The notes beneath the pieces are model-generated. The model ran no database searches. It had not been told where the DNA came from and was given only the letters and a program-made list of their open reading frames with translations. Shown here piece after piece: positions 46,501 to 57,090 of a stretch of DNA of 64,000 nt. The DNA is taken from contig OY723278.1 of the NCBI GenBank assembly GCA_963210315.1, positions 1,860,001 to 1,924,000 on the forward strand. Direction: 5' to 3'. The position numbers and the translations under genes are program-made. Each line of letters starts with the position of its first letter. Positions within the stretch are counted from its first letter, which is position 1. Origin of the DNA: Rhynchopus euleeides. Taxonomy: Eukaryota; Euglenozoa; Diplonemea; Diplonemida; Diplonemidae.

Positions 46501-47187
46501 GGTTCTGCCTGGCGAGTTGATTTGGGGGTACGGAGAGCCCCACTGTCAGAGGTTGGGTTGGGCACCGCGGGTAATGCCCGCCTTTATTTCTCGAGGAAGC
46601 GTGCTGCCATGATGCCACGGTTGGACCGGGTTGGCACTCGCTATGCCTTGCACACCTGTGTGTGTGGAGTGGAGTGGTTCAAAGCCCCTCACGTGTGTCG
46701 AGTATGGCCCCCACATTTGTGTGTTCTCTGTAGTGTGTGTAATGGGCAGATTTCTAACAACCCCCACACGGCGTACCGTGTGCAACGGAAGAGGGTCGGG
46801 CAGACCCTTGTTTTGTTTTGCCCCGAGAGGGGGGTCCTGTCTGCCCCTGGACAGAGTGCCTGCCACTCCACCCTCGACAAGATGGAAGGGCACGTCCTGG
46901 CCTGGCCCTGGTCCGCCGGAGGAGTGGGAGTGGAAGTGAAAAAGTGGCGTCTCAAGACAAGAGAAACGGATGCAGATGCCATCCTCCCGCCCCCCCCCCC
47001 CCCCCCCCCCCACCCCATCCTCTTCTATTCGCACCGCACCCACCGGAGAGCTCAAATTGCACCATTCCCCCCACCACCACCACCACCACACACCCAGGCT
47101 TGTTGGGACAGAAGGGTGCCCACCCCGCCATCACCCCCCCTCCCTCCTCCCCTCTCCGTTGCGGATCAGCACACACTATATCACACA
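43554..47187. other. Long intergenic region, no gene seen
   Basis: About 3.6 kb of low-complexity C-rich, G-run and T-rich sequence. It contains a short CTTAC tandem repeat near 43796-43820, an imperfect palindrome with GGGGGTCTTCGCT and AGCGAAGACCCCC arms at 45407-45521, and a 22-base C run at 46990-47011. A long open frame starting at 46522 is read-through upstream of the WDR70 start and looks non-coding until 47188. Confidence 0.55.
45407..45521. repeat. Imperfect palindrome, GGGGGGTCTTCGCT arms
   Basis: The arms are related to the CTTCGCTCC/GGAGCGAAG palindrome family at 32548 and 63135, but the roughly 80-base centre is different. Confidence 0.6.
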
Positions 47188-49223
47188 ATGGATCCGGAGA
47201 TGGCCAAGATGATGGGCTTCTCGGGGTTCGGCGGGGGGAAGGACAAGTCGTCGCAGCCGAAGCGGAAGAAGCCGGAGGGCAAGGGGGCCAAGTGGGGCGC
47301 GTCGCTGCGTCGGGATGCGAAGAACCCTGAGGGAGGGGCTGGTGGAGGCGATGCGCCGGGCGCCGTGCAGCCGAGCGGTGCGGCGATGCTGGAGCAGAAG
47401 CAGAAGCGGCACGAGAAGTACGCTGTGGGGGCACCGGAAGCCCCTGCAGCAGGGAGGAAACTCACACTGCCTATTACACACACAGCGCAGCTTTCCGCGC
47501 ATGCGAAGCCGGTCTCTGCGTTGGCCATCGACCCGACCGCACAGAGGCTGCTGACAGGCGGGCTGGACTACCGGGTCAACATCTGGCAGTTCACCACAAT
47601 GGACTCCTCCCTGCGTTCGATGAAGTCACACGAACCGCACGAGGGGTACCCTATCAACGACCTGAGCTTCTCCCCCTCGGGGGAGAGGTATGTCGCGTCG
47701 ATCAACCACCTCCGCCCGCTGATCTTCAGCAGGGACGGGAAGGAGCTGAGCGAGTTTGTCGCAGGCGATGTCTACGTCCTGCAGGAGAACACCACCCGAG
47801 GGCACACCGGGAAGACGACAACCGTGCGGTGGGCTGCCGATGACGAGAATCTGATCATCTCCGCAGCGCTGGATGGGACGGTGCGGCTCTGGGATCCCGA
47901 AAATGTGGAGAAGCGCCAGAAGGAGGTGTTCCTCCACGGGAAGCGGCTCGGCGGGGGTCGGAAGCCGCACTGCACATTTGCCGACCTCAACGGGCCCCGC
48001 AAGGCGATTGTCACGGGTGGTGCCGATGGGTACGTCAATGTGTGGGGGAGGGCCGGGCCCTTCACGCGCCCGAGCCTCAGCATCGATGCGCACGGCGCAG
48101 GCAACATCGTGACAAGCATCGCCAGCAGTGCAGATGGGAGGTTCCTGGTGTCGCGTGGGGAGGAGGGCAGCGTGAAGCTGTGGGACACGCGGAACGCCAA
48201 GGAACCAGTGCACCAGCGGAACGACCTGGAGGCATTCTACGACAACACGTCGGTGGTGTTCGGTCACGGCGATCAGGTGATCGCCACGGGCACTGCAGCG
48301 GATCCTCGTGAGGGGGAGGTTGGGAACCTGGTGTTGATGTCTGCGCTGGATCTCTCGACAGTCGCGAGCGTGCCGGTGGGTGTGGGTTCCGTGTCCCAGG
48401 TGGTGTGGCACCCGACGCTGAACCAGATCTTTGTCGGCAGCCAGGACGGGAACTGCCACGTGTTCTACAACCCTGTGGTGTCCAACAAGGGCATTGTCAT
48501 GCCCCTGCAGAAGCAGCGCCAGCGCCAGGTTGCCAGCAGCGTGCAGGTGGGGGAGGTGATCTGCCCCGAGAGCGAGAAGGACCTGCGGGATGCACTGGAG
48601 GCAGCGGAGAACCCGAGGAAGCACGCAGCGAAGAAGGCTCGTGCGGATGTGTACAAACCGGAATCCAAGGTGCCGCAGGCAAAGGCGGGTGGATCTGTGA
48701 CGTCGAAGCAAGCGTATGTCCACATCACCTTCCCGTATCGACGTTGGTTGTGCCGGCACGGCGGATGTGTCATCCTGACTTCCTCTCGGTTTGGTTGTCA
48801 CAACACAAATCATCTGGGATGGATACACTAGGGTGTGTCCAACCTGGGACAGAACAGGACGAACCGTGTTGCGTTAATGTTGTACGAAAGGAAATGTAGC
48901 CACAAACCCCACACCCAACAGGTTCCTGCGCCAGTTCCTTCCGGACATGATCTCCAAGACCACAATGCGCGACGAGGACCCACGTGCAGCCCTACTCCGA
49001 CATGCTCAGGAGGCTGAGGCTAACCCTCAGTATATCGACACGGCCTACACCGTATGTTCGGCTGTGGTTGTGCGTTGCTGGGACAGTGGAGGGGGATACT
49101 GCGTTGTGTGTATGCCTCAACACCACCCTCCACACACAGGAACCGAAGGTCTTTGCCGAGCCTGAAAAGGAGGACAGCGAGGCGAAGAACAAAAAACGCC
49201 CCTTCAGTGCAGTCGGGAAGTGA
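47188..49223 (+). CDS. WDR70: WDR70-like WD40 repeat protein
   Basis: Three exons (47188-48713, 48922-49051, 49140-49223) encode 579 residues. After a low-complexity basic N-terminus (MGFSGFGGGK, Lys/Arg-rich), residues about 90-105 read LTLPITHTAQLSAHAKPVSA, the WDR70 lead-in to its first blade. Blades follow with LLTGGLDYRVNIWQFTTMD, LIISAALDGTVRLWDP, AIVTGGADGYVNVWGR, LVSRGEEGSVKLWDTRNAK and LNQIFVGSQDGNCHVFYNP. The C-terminal DEDPRAALLRHAQEAEANP matches the conserved WDR70 tail helix, confirming both intron placements. WDR70 is nuclear and has been linked to H2B ubiquitination and DNA repair with DDB1-CUL4 in animals and fission yeast; whether that holds here is unknown. The introns (both GTATGT) lie in the last 12% of the protein. 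Confidence 0.92.
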
Positions 49224-49579
49224 CAAGCCCCACCCTCTTGTGAGCCTGCCGTGTGATAGTTTCTCCGCTACGCCTGTACTCCCAAGGGAACCTGAGTTCC
49301 ACTCCCTAGCCCTGTCGGTCCTGCTTGGTGCTGTTCTTATACCACACAGGCAGGACCGTCTCTCAGTGCAGACACGATCCGCTGCTCGCCAGCACGAGGT
49401 AGTGGCTTCGGGGCTGTGCGCCACGTGAACACGAGCAACATACACAAAGAAGGAGGTGACCCAGTCCCAGACCCAGAAGTGCAGTGTCCGAATGCGTGAT
49501 ACACGTCGCGGAGAGACGCAACACCCTCACCGTACAGGTCTCTACTAGACATCCCGCCGTGTACATCCCAGTTAAAAAC
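49224..49579. other. Intergenic spacer
   Basis: About 355 bases. No gene seen; ACATCCCAG (AG 49570-49571) lies eight bases before the next start codon. Confidence 0.6.
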
Positions 49580-50374
49580 ATGAAGATGCACACTGTTGTG
49601 ATCGCGGCCCTGCTGGTCGCAAGTGCGCAGGCACAGGACGCCTGCTGCATGGCGATGCCGGCCTGCCCTGCCGGTGCTAAGCAGGATTCCACCTGCACTG
49701 ACGAGGAGATTGCATCTGGGAAGTGCGTGACGGCCTCCCTGTGCTGCAAGACGCTCAAGTGCCGCATTGAGTCCCCCATCTGCTGCCTGGCCATGCCGAC
49801 GTGCCCTGCCGACACCACGCTCGACGCGACCTGCACGGCGGCCGAGGTTGCGTCTGGCGCATGCGTTGAGGCGAGCAGGTGCTGCAAGACGCAGACGTGC
49901 CGCAAGAACGCCCCGACCCCCGTGATCGCGGCGGCGATCTGCTGCCAGGCGATGCCGTCGTGCCCTGCCGGTGCTAAGCAGGACTCCACCTGCACTGACG
50001 AGGAGGTCGCATCTGGGAAGTGCGTGGAGGCCTCGATGTGCTGCAAGTCGATCAAGTGCCGCAAGGAGTCCCCCATCTGCTGCCTGGCCATGCCGACGTG
50101 CCCTGCCGACACCACGTTGGACGCGACCTGCACGGCGGATGAGGTTGCGTCTGGGGCGTGTGTCGAGGCGAGCAGGTGCTGCACGACGCAGACGTGCCGC
50201 AAGAACATCCCGGAGCCCCCGGCCGCGATCTGCTGCCAGGCGATGCCGTCGTGCCCGTCTGGCTTCATTCCGACCGACAAGTCGCAGTGCTCCCCGCTGA
50301 TGTGGCACTTTGGGATCTGCAAGGAGGCGTCGAGGTGCTGCAAGACGCTGACGTGCGTCTCGTCGCTTTGGTGA
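49580..50374 (+). CDS. Secreted cysteine-rich protein with five eight-Cys repeats
   Basis: A single exon encodes 264 residues. Residues 1-18 (MKMHTVVIAALLVASAQA) are a classic signal peptide with cleavage expected after AQA. The rest is five repeats of about 42-50 residues. In the first four the pattern is CC-x5-C-x9-C-x9-C-x5-CC-x4-C, eight cysteines each, with AMPxCPA and ASxCC as landmarks. Repeats 1 and 3 resemble each other (CPAGAKQDSTCTDEE), as do 2 and 4 (CPADTTLDATCT). Repeat 5 is divergent with one wider spacing, so the order is A-B-A-B-C. The DNA of like repeats is also very similar, indicating recent duplication of an A-B pair. It likely folds into small disulfide-knotted modules outside the cell or in the secretory lumen. 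I recognise no family and assign no activity. Confidence 0.88.
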   Translation: MKMHTVVIAALLVASAQAQDACCMAMPACPAGAKQDSTCTDEEIASGKCVTASLCCKTLKCRIESPICCLAMPTCPADTTLDATCTAAEVASGACVEASRCCKTQTCRKNAPTPVIAAAICCQAMPSCPAGAKQDSTCTDEEVASGKCVEASMCCKSIKCRKESPICCLAMPTCPADTTLDATCTADEVASGACVEASRCCTTQTCRKNIPEPPAAICCQAMPSCPSGFIPTDKSQCSPLMWHFGICKEASRCCKTLTCVSSLW

Positions 50375-51368
50375 AGCGCGTCAGCCCACCTGTGGTGGTG
50401 ACATCCACATTTGATGGTGTCTGCCGCCCTTCATTTCTTTTCTCCCCTTTCAGCCCGCTATCCCCACACTTTTCCCGCGGACGCGCTCTGGCCTTAGCCC
50501 CCCTGCAGCACGCCCCCGTTCGGGGGTCGCTGCAGGCGCGAGAGAGGCTTGTGTGTCCCCGCTTTTGACCCTTGTCCGTATTCGTTCGTGTTTTCCTATG
50601 CGGGCAGCCGCTGTTCCCTCCTGGCCTAGACGAGATAAGTCCCGAGTGTGCTGCGCTGGTGCACCTTTGCGTGCATGCAGTGTTCCACGCGCGAGCCTGA
50701 ATGTCGCCAGGAGGGTGCGGCGTGCCCCACGCCCCATTTGCATCCTACCACTATGGCATCATCGACCAAGCTTTTTTTCTACCGCAGAGCCCGTGTGTGC
50801 GTGCACTGCACGTGGGCCGGGCTGTTCTGTCCCCAGCGGGCTGGCAGCTGACTGCCTGGTTGCTGCAGAAACGGGATGCGAATGTGTGTCCCATTCCTGC
50901 ACACCAGGGGTTTTCTGTTTGCTGTGGCACCGCGTCACATGATCCCCATCCCCGGCGCGTCTGCGCCCTGTCCCTGCGGAAGAGAGGGTTGGGTGGGAAT
51001 ACGGGGGCTATTTTGCTGCACCTTCGCATTGTTGTTGCGAGTGTTGTGAGCGCCCTTCTAATGGGCGCTGGAACGTGCCGTGTGCCGTGCGTGTGTGCAT
51101 ACCGTTGGTTGACACTCGAAACCCCTGTAAGTACACCGGGAAGTAGTGCACATGCAAGGCTGGGTGTGCCACCGTGTGGCATGCCCAGGCTTTCGTGCCG
51201 ACCTGGGTGCAAACTTGGTCGAGGCCCCCTCCCCGGCTACCTGGCCATACACGTGCAACTTTGCATTCGGGCGACCATTATCTGCCTCTGTGCTGATTTG
51301 GTTGCGTTCGTTGTTGCCCCCATCGTTCCCTTCTTGTGCCTGATATGGGCTTCTTCTTTGTGAGCGAC
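50375..51368. other. Intergenic, no gene seen
   Basis: About 1 kb. Plus-strand open frames here (for example 50701-51363) lack motifs and coding bias. CCCCCGTTCGGGGG forms a small hairpin near 50512-50525. Confidence 0.5.
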
Positions 51369-53113
51369 ATGATTCCTACTACATGCATGTCGAGCGTTGA
51401 TCAAAGCGCGGCGCGGAGACCGCTGGTTCCAATGTCGGTGCTGCAGTCTATTCCGATCCCCGCCCCCCCCCGCCCCCCCTCTCGCACCCTCCGACCTTTT
51501 CCCGTTGCCCCTGGCCGTCTTTCGAACGCGACACCACAGAGGTCTCTCCGTCATCCCTCTCCCTCCCCCTCCGTCCCCTCACTCCACGGCACCCACCCCC
51601 AGACAGGCAGGGAACGTTGTACGGAGGCTCCACCACATGATGTGTGGAGCCCCGATCACGTCACTGACACACCGGCTCTGCCGGTGAGGCGGCAGCAGCC
51701 GCGGGAAGCGGCTGTCCCGCCTCTTGACTCGTTGGGTCGCTTTTTGCCTCCAGCCAAGGGCGGGGCCCTGGCAACTCTCACGGGTGTGACTCCCGCAAGT
51801 GCTCAGCAGCGCAGCCGCGTGGCTGGGCCTGCCCCTGCCAGAATGGTCGGAATGTCCCTCTCGAATTTCGTGTCGCGAGCCGAGGTGAATGCGCTGCTGC
51901 AGTCACCCCCGCCGCCTGTCAACGTGGAGGCCGTTTTGCAGACGCCCACCACGACCGTTGAAACTTTCAACGAGGAGGAAGTCACAACATGCATCCTGCA
52001 GTACGCCCCTGTTGCCGGCCTGAAGGCTCTTCAGAGCGATGTTGCGGCGCTGCGTGCAGAGCTGGATTCGCGCCAGCAACGCCTCCGAAAGATGCAGTCA
52101 GATGCCTTCTGGGCAGGCCTACGCGGCTCCACAGAGGTGTGCCCTCCACACCCCTCACTTTTTGCCTTCCACCACTGGGGGGGGGAGGGCAGGGCACGGC
52201 AAGCGGGTGGGGATACGGGGCATGCCCCACCCTCCACCACAACACCACTCCGAAGGGATCTGCCGCAGAACGCTGTCCCCCCCCCCCCCCACACACACAC
52301 ACACACTTGCCCCCACAGGACAAGCGCACCGCTTCCTTCCCCTCTCTGGGGCTTCCCTCAGTCAGCCCCGCAGCGCCTGTCCCCCGAGACGGCAGCACCC
52401 GGTCTGCCAGCCCGCAGCACCGGGGGCCTGATGTCTACGAAGGGGACGATCACCCTCGTGGCTCACGCTACGACCTGAAGCGACCTGCCAGACCTCTGGA
52501 CCAATGGCGGAAGCGGCAGCGGCGGGACGTATACCCACATGCTGACAGCCCTTCGGGCAACCGACACGATCGGGCCCCTCTGAGCCCAGGGCGTGGGGAT
52601 AGGGGTGACCGGGGCGACAGGGGCGAGCGCCTGCAGGTGCCGCAGCGTGACGGAGGGTACGCATGGCATGAGGGCAAGGGGCGTGGCGATCCTGACGGGC
52701 GCCACGGTGCCCCGCTTGGAGGGCATCACCTGAAGCAGCAGCTTCAGGGGGGGAGTGGCGGGGACCCTGCAGGCGGGCCGCAGCGCCCGGCGGCGCTGCA
52801 GCGGCATGAGATGGATGCGGATGCCGGGACCTGCTTTGCAGGTGCGCATATCATCCAAGGCAAGGGGGTGGCGCACCCTGTTCCCGCCTCCCGTGGGGCA
52901 AGAGGGGCGGCAGCTGCTGAAGCGGCCCCTGCAGGGCCCAGCAGCGTTGGCGGCAGTGGCCCAGCGTCCAGTAGAGTGTCGACCCTGCTGCCCGCGCCGC
53001 AGCGCGGGAAGGGGTGGGTCAAGGGGAAGAAGGGAAAGGCCTCATTGCCTGCGCAGCACGCCCAGGGCGCGTCAGCGCCCCCCTTCACCCCGCCGCCTCT
53101 GACGGAGGCGTGA
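51369..53113 (+). CDS. Novel Pro/Gly-rich disordered protein with short coiled coil
   Basis: Two exons (51369-52136 and 52319-53113, donor GTGTGC, phase 0) give 520 residues. An in-frame ATG at 51345 would add eight. I prefer 51369 because a pyrimidine-rich TTCTTCTTTGTGAG ends four bases before it. The N-terminal 150 residues are Pro/Ser/Arg-rich and probably disordered. Residues about 160-255 contain SLSNFVSRAEVNALLQ, an acidic FNEEEVTTCILQ, and a short coiled coil (LKALQSDVAALRAELDSRQQ). The second exon is a basic disordered tail with a GDRGDRGDRGE run and many Gly, Arg and Pro residues, ending PPFTPPPLTEA. This resembles RNA-binding or cytoskeleton-associated tails only in composition. No family recognised. 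An AATAAA lies at 53193, 80 bases after the stop. Confidence 0.7.
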
Positions 53114-54745
53114 GAGGTGTGGGTGGGGGGGGGGTTGGAGGCGGAAAGTTTGCAGCAGCCTCATCCCGTTGTTTGATGCGTGTCCCGATCGAAATAAAAG
53201 CAAGGGCGGTTGGTGGAGTAAAACGGTAACGTGGCAGAGAAGAGGTGTGTGTGTGGGGGGGGGGGTGGGGGGGTGGGTGTGGAGGGCCTTATTAATGCAG
53301 ACACGTGGGTTTCCCCCTTCCGAGTATAGTAGTGTAGTACTGTATTCTCGGATACAACCTGCATAACCGGGTGAAGGGAGATCATCCTGTTTATTATTGT
53401 GATTCCCGTTACTTCCTACTTCACTGCTCCTCCTGTGTCCCTTACAAAGCCAGGTTGCAATGTGGCGCAGGTTTGGCACACACACAAGCGTGGTCAGTAG
53501 TGCGCTCTAGACTGGGTACGATACCTAATCTCTGCTTTTTAGACACAACACAGTGTCACAGAGTTGTCTGCCCCAACACAGGTGAGTGTCATACGGCACA
53601 GTTCTCTTCCCTTGGCACAGAGTCAAAAGCCTCTCGCTGCATCCCCTCCTGCACTGAACCAATGAGGCTCACGCATGTGTGTTGTGACGCACTGCTCTTC
53701 AGTCTCTACGATATGCCTGTTCCGACCAGCGGCGCGCCACCGACGTTTCCCAAAAGAATGCCCTGGGTTATGTGTATGCCTGTTTGTGTTTGGGGAGGGT
53801 GGGTTGCATTGTTCTGCGAATCGGGTTCAGGAGACCAGGACTTGGAGCTTGGGAACTGGCCTGGTCCTCAGGAGTGGGGTGGGGGGTGGGTGTGGGCTAT
53901 TCAAAGTAAAATGGCGTATCACGTGGAAACCGGGGTAGATTGTACGAACTGTTGAGCTCTTTTTTCGGGCCCTTTCTGTGGGGCGTTGATTTGGGCCTGC
54001 CGTGGGGAGACGAGTCAAATGCACAGAAACACTGCCCTGTTCCTTCCTGGAGGAGGAGGGTTGTGTGTTGTTGTAGCTTTGTGACTTGCCATCACCGAAT
54101 GAGCTGTGCGTATATCATATGATGCCAATGGGGTCTTCGCTCCGGTGCTGAAAAACGGTGCATTTTTCGTGCATTTCCTCGTGTCGAGGTGGAAGTCCCC
54201 GAGGGAGCTTTGCCGAAAGCTTGCCGCTATCGAAGGCCTCCAAAGGAGGATCATGGCAACGGGTTTTGTCTGTGCGGCACACCTCATTGGCTTGATGGAT
54301 CGGTTGGGGCCAAATAGGAGCGACCCGAGACAGAACGAAGCGAGCGAGACAGAGAGAGAGAATACAAACCTACGCCAAAAAAAAACAAAGAAAACAGGGC
54401 GGCTATCAGAAAGAACACATCATCAGGTGGCTTAGAGTGTCCGCGAGTGACCCTCCACTTCCCGCCACCGCCACCCCCCGCTCTCCCCCCGACTCACCCA
54501 CTCCCCCCCCTCTCTCGCTTTCAACCTGTTTCCGGAATCCGGAAAAGATGTGGCGGTGGGGTTGGAAGGCCCTAGCTGTCCCCCCTCGACACACAAAGCG
54601 ACACACCACAGCTCACCTTGCTCAGGCACACAGGAGGCGGTGCGCGGGAGGGTGGGGGCGGGGGTGACGTGGTGGCATACACGTGCCCCCGAACCCCAGA
54701 CAAGCCCTGGGAGAGGTGTTCGCCTCTCCTGTCTGATTGTCGCAT
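53114..54745. other. Intergenic, no gene seen
   Basis: About 1.6 kb. A 110-codon open frame at 54106-54435 has a mildly protein-like middle but no ATG near its beginning. A GGGGTCTTCGCTCCGG half-palindrome is embedded in it at about 54130. Otherwise low-complexity. Confidence 0.45.
53193..53198 (+). promoter_or_regulatory. Possible polyadenylation signal
   Basis: AATAAA 80 bases downstream of the stop at 53113. Polyadenylation signals are not established for this organism, so this is only a positional suggestion. Confidence 0.25.
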
Positions 54746-56380
54746 ATGAAGTCTGCGTTGAGGGCGATCCGCACAAAGGATAGTGCAGGTGTTGTGTTGT
54801 CTGCAAGGAGGTGGTGCTCGCCCGATGTGTGGCAGGAGCGGAAGAAGGCGATGCGGCTGTACAGACCGGATACCGACGAGAAGCACAAAGGCATCATGAC
54901 GCAGGCGGATGTCATGTTTTCCCGAACCACGAAGCGCATTGTGCGTGCGATGCACCAACACAAGGAGGGGGAGGTGGTTGCGCTTCTCCTCACCCTCGCC
55001 AACGAGTCGGAGATCTGTGATGCGAAAATATTTCCGGGGTACCAGCCGGGCCAGCCGGACCCGATGGAATACATGGGTGCCCTCGGAGGGTGGGCAGCAA
55101 ACAACCCAAAGTTCTACCGCACTCTCGTCCAGCTCCTCCAATCGCGGGACCCTGTGCTGGTGGGCGGCGCTGCCGAGATCCTGACGTCCTGCCTCAACTG
55201 GGCCCCAGAGATGTCGGAGGAACTTGTCGAAGAGCTGCCGCTTTTAAAGCAGGCCCTGGTGCTCGCCGACCGGACCTACCGCCAGCACGGGGAGGATGTA
55301 CCCCGTGTCTTCGCTGCGCTCGTGCTCCTGCTGCACGCCACAATGCGCTGCCATAGCGGCAGCGGGAAGCCTGTGCTCGTGGAGGGTCTGGCAGAGGCCA
55401 TCCGCCCCTACGACCTGGTGGAGTGGTGGCGTGCAGTGCACCTGAGGTTCAAGGATTTGGTGGAGGCAAGCGCCGTATCCGTGATGGGGTTTAACGGGGT
55501 CCTGATGGAGGCGATGCAGAGCGACCCGGCTTATGCGAAGCGCGTCACCATCGAGGATCTGAAGCTTGTTGCGAAGGGGATGAAGGAGGCAGAGGCGGCG
55601 TCGGTGCGGGCGAATGATGCGTCAGAGACCTACTATACGGGTGCCAGCATCACACACAGCCTGCACGCCGTCGGGCTGATCGTCGCGCTGCGCCACGGCC
55701 AGGATGACTACGCTTTTCTGACGGAGGTGAAGAATCAGAAATGGCTCATGCGGTTTGCCCGCTCCATGCGCGGTGCCAAGTGGACCCGGCGTGAAACGTT
55801 CTGCCACCACGCCGACGCGCTCTTCGCATCTCTGGTCGGGGCGACATGCCTCGCAGAGCGGTGGCCCGTCGAAGTTGCCCAGGCCGGCCTCCCCGTGTTA
55901 GCCATGGGCAAGCTCCGCTACGCCATCGGGTTCATTCAGAAGTGGCTGAAGGAATCAGCACCTGCCAAGGCAAGCTCCACAGGGGAGTCGATGGGTGTCC
56001 TCCGGCGAGAGATATACAAGGAGAACGAGCAGCTGATTCAGAAACTGATAGAGTTTCTCGGGTCCTATGCTGAAGGCGAGCTTCTCGATATGCGGTTTCT
56101 TGCGGCGGCGTACAACGTGGAGCGGACAGCGCTGATTAAGCTGCACCAATTCCACTTCCTCCTGGTTGACATCCTGAAGATGTACCCTGCGAACGGAGTT
56201 ATACTCAGCAGTTCTATCCCGATTATATACATGCTTCTCGAGCACCCCGAGCAGATCTATGAGATTCGTGAGGCCAACCTCCTTCAAGCCCTCGGGAATG
56301 CACGTGCCGCATGCAAAGACATGAATGTGCAGCACAACGTCATGAAGTTGATGAAAATGATCTCCGGCATGCTGCCCTGA
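54746..56380 (+). CDS. Alpha-helical (HEAT/ARM-like) protein, unknown function
   Basis: A single exon of 544 residues with the first in-frame ATG at 54746. The sequence is almost entirely amphipathic helix pairs, for example KFYRTLVQLLQSRDPVLVGG and AAEILTSCLNWAPEMSEELV. Later pairs include KLRYAIGFIQKWLKE, ENEQLIQKLIEFLGSY and QHNVMKLMKMISGMLP. This spacing suggests a HEAT- or ARM-type solenoid. No membrane segment or signal peptide is seen. The KFYRTLVQLL segment superficially recalls the solenoid subunit H of V-ATPases, but nothing else supports that, so I leave it unnamed. Codon use matches its neighbours and the frame is intact, so it is surely a gene. Confidence 0.8.
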   Translation: MKSALRAIRTKDSAGVVLSARRWCSPDVWQERKKAMRLYRPDTDEKHKGIMTQADVMFSRTTKRIVRAMHQHKEGEVVALLLTLANESEICDAKIFPGYQPGQPDPMEYMGALGGWAANNPKFYRTLVQLLQSRDPVLVGGAAEILTSCLNWAPEMSEELVEELPLLKQALVLADRTYRQHGEDVPRVFAALVLLLHATMRCHSGSGKPVLVEGLAEAIRPYDLVEWWRAVHLRFKDLVEASAVSVMGFNGVLMEAMQSDPAYAKRVTIEDLKLVAKGMKEAEAASVRANDASETYYTGASITHSLHAVGLIVALRHGQDDYAFLTEVKNQKWLMRFARSMRGAKWTRRETFCHHADALFASLVGATCLAERWPVEVAQAGLPVLAMGKLRYAIGFIQKWLKESAPAKASSTGESMGVLRREIYKENEQLIQKLIEFLGSYAEGELLDMRFLAAAYNVERTALIKLHQFHFLLVDILKMYPANGVILSSSIPIIYMLLEHPEQIYEIREANLLQALGNARAACKDMNVQHNVMKLMKMISGMLP

Positions 56381-57090
56381 AACAGGCGGGATGTGTGTCT
56401 GCTGTGGGTTCAACAGCGGGTGGGGTGGGGAGCGGTTGGTGTGTCTCAACTCAAGGTCTGCTGTGCGCTTCAAAACGAGGTATTTTCACGCATCCTTCAG
56501 CAGGGGGCGGGGGAGGGGGTGGGGGGAATCTACACTAAACAATATGCCAAACAGCTGTGGTTCAACAGAGCCCCACCGTCGGGACCTGCCAAAGAATCTG
56601 TCAAACCCTGCAAAAAGATACCATTCTGTTGTTTGGCCACCCCGTCCGCGCTTTCTCTGGGACAGTGAAAAACCCTCCTTTTGCACTCTCTCGTCTGATT
56701 GGCGAATCAGCGCAGCACATGTTCTTCTCAAGATGCCTCGGTCTGGCCACCACCCGACTGTCCTCTGTCTCCCTCTCACACACCCAGCCCCCCCACGGAG
56801 GGTGCCCCACTGTACGACCGCCCGGATAGAATAGTCTTCCCAGACTAGATTCTTTGCTAGGGCGCCCGTCACCCGCAACCCAACAAACTCCCTTTTTTAA
56901 GCGCTTCTGAATCAGCAGGGCTGGCAGCCCAGTCCACCCCCAACGCCACCCAGTGCACACCACACCACCACACCGCACCACACCACCTTCCGGCAGGCGG
57001 AGAGGAGGGCGGGGCGGGGGCCTGGTGGGGGTGGGGGGCGGTAGCGGGCAGGCGCCTGGCTTGCCTTGCCGCTAATCCTCAACCTGCGCT
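56381..57090. other. Intergenic spacer
   Basis: About 710 bases with no gene seen. An ACCTTCCGGCAG acceptor-like site (AG 56995-56996) lies 94 bases before the next start codon. Confidence 0.55.

Noticed and set aside
46522-47187. N-terminal extension of the WDR70 frame
   Set aside because: It runs through C runs and CA-rich spacer; homology to WDR70 begins after the ATG at 47188, and an acceptor-like AG precedes that ATG.
54106-54435. 110-codon open frame with some protein-like character
   Set aside because: No ATG near its start, part of it is a dispersed palindrome arm, and its end is low-complexity.
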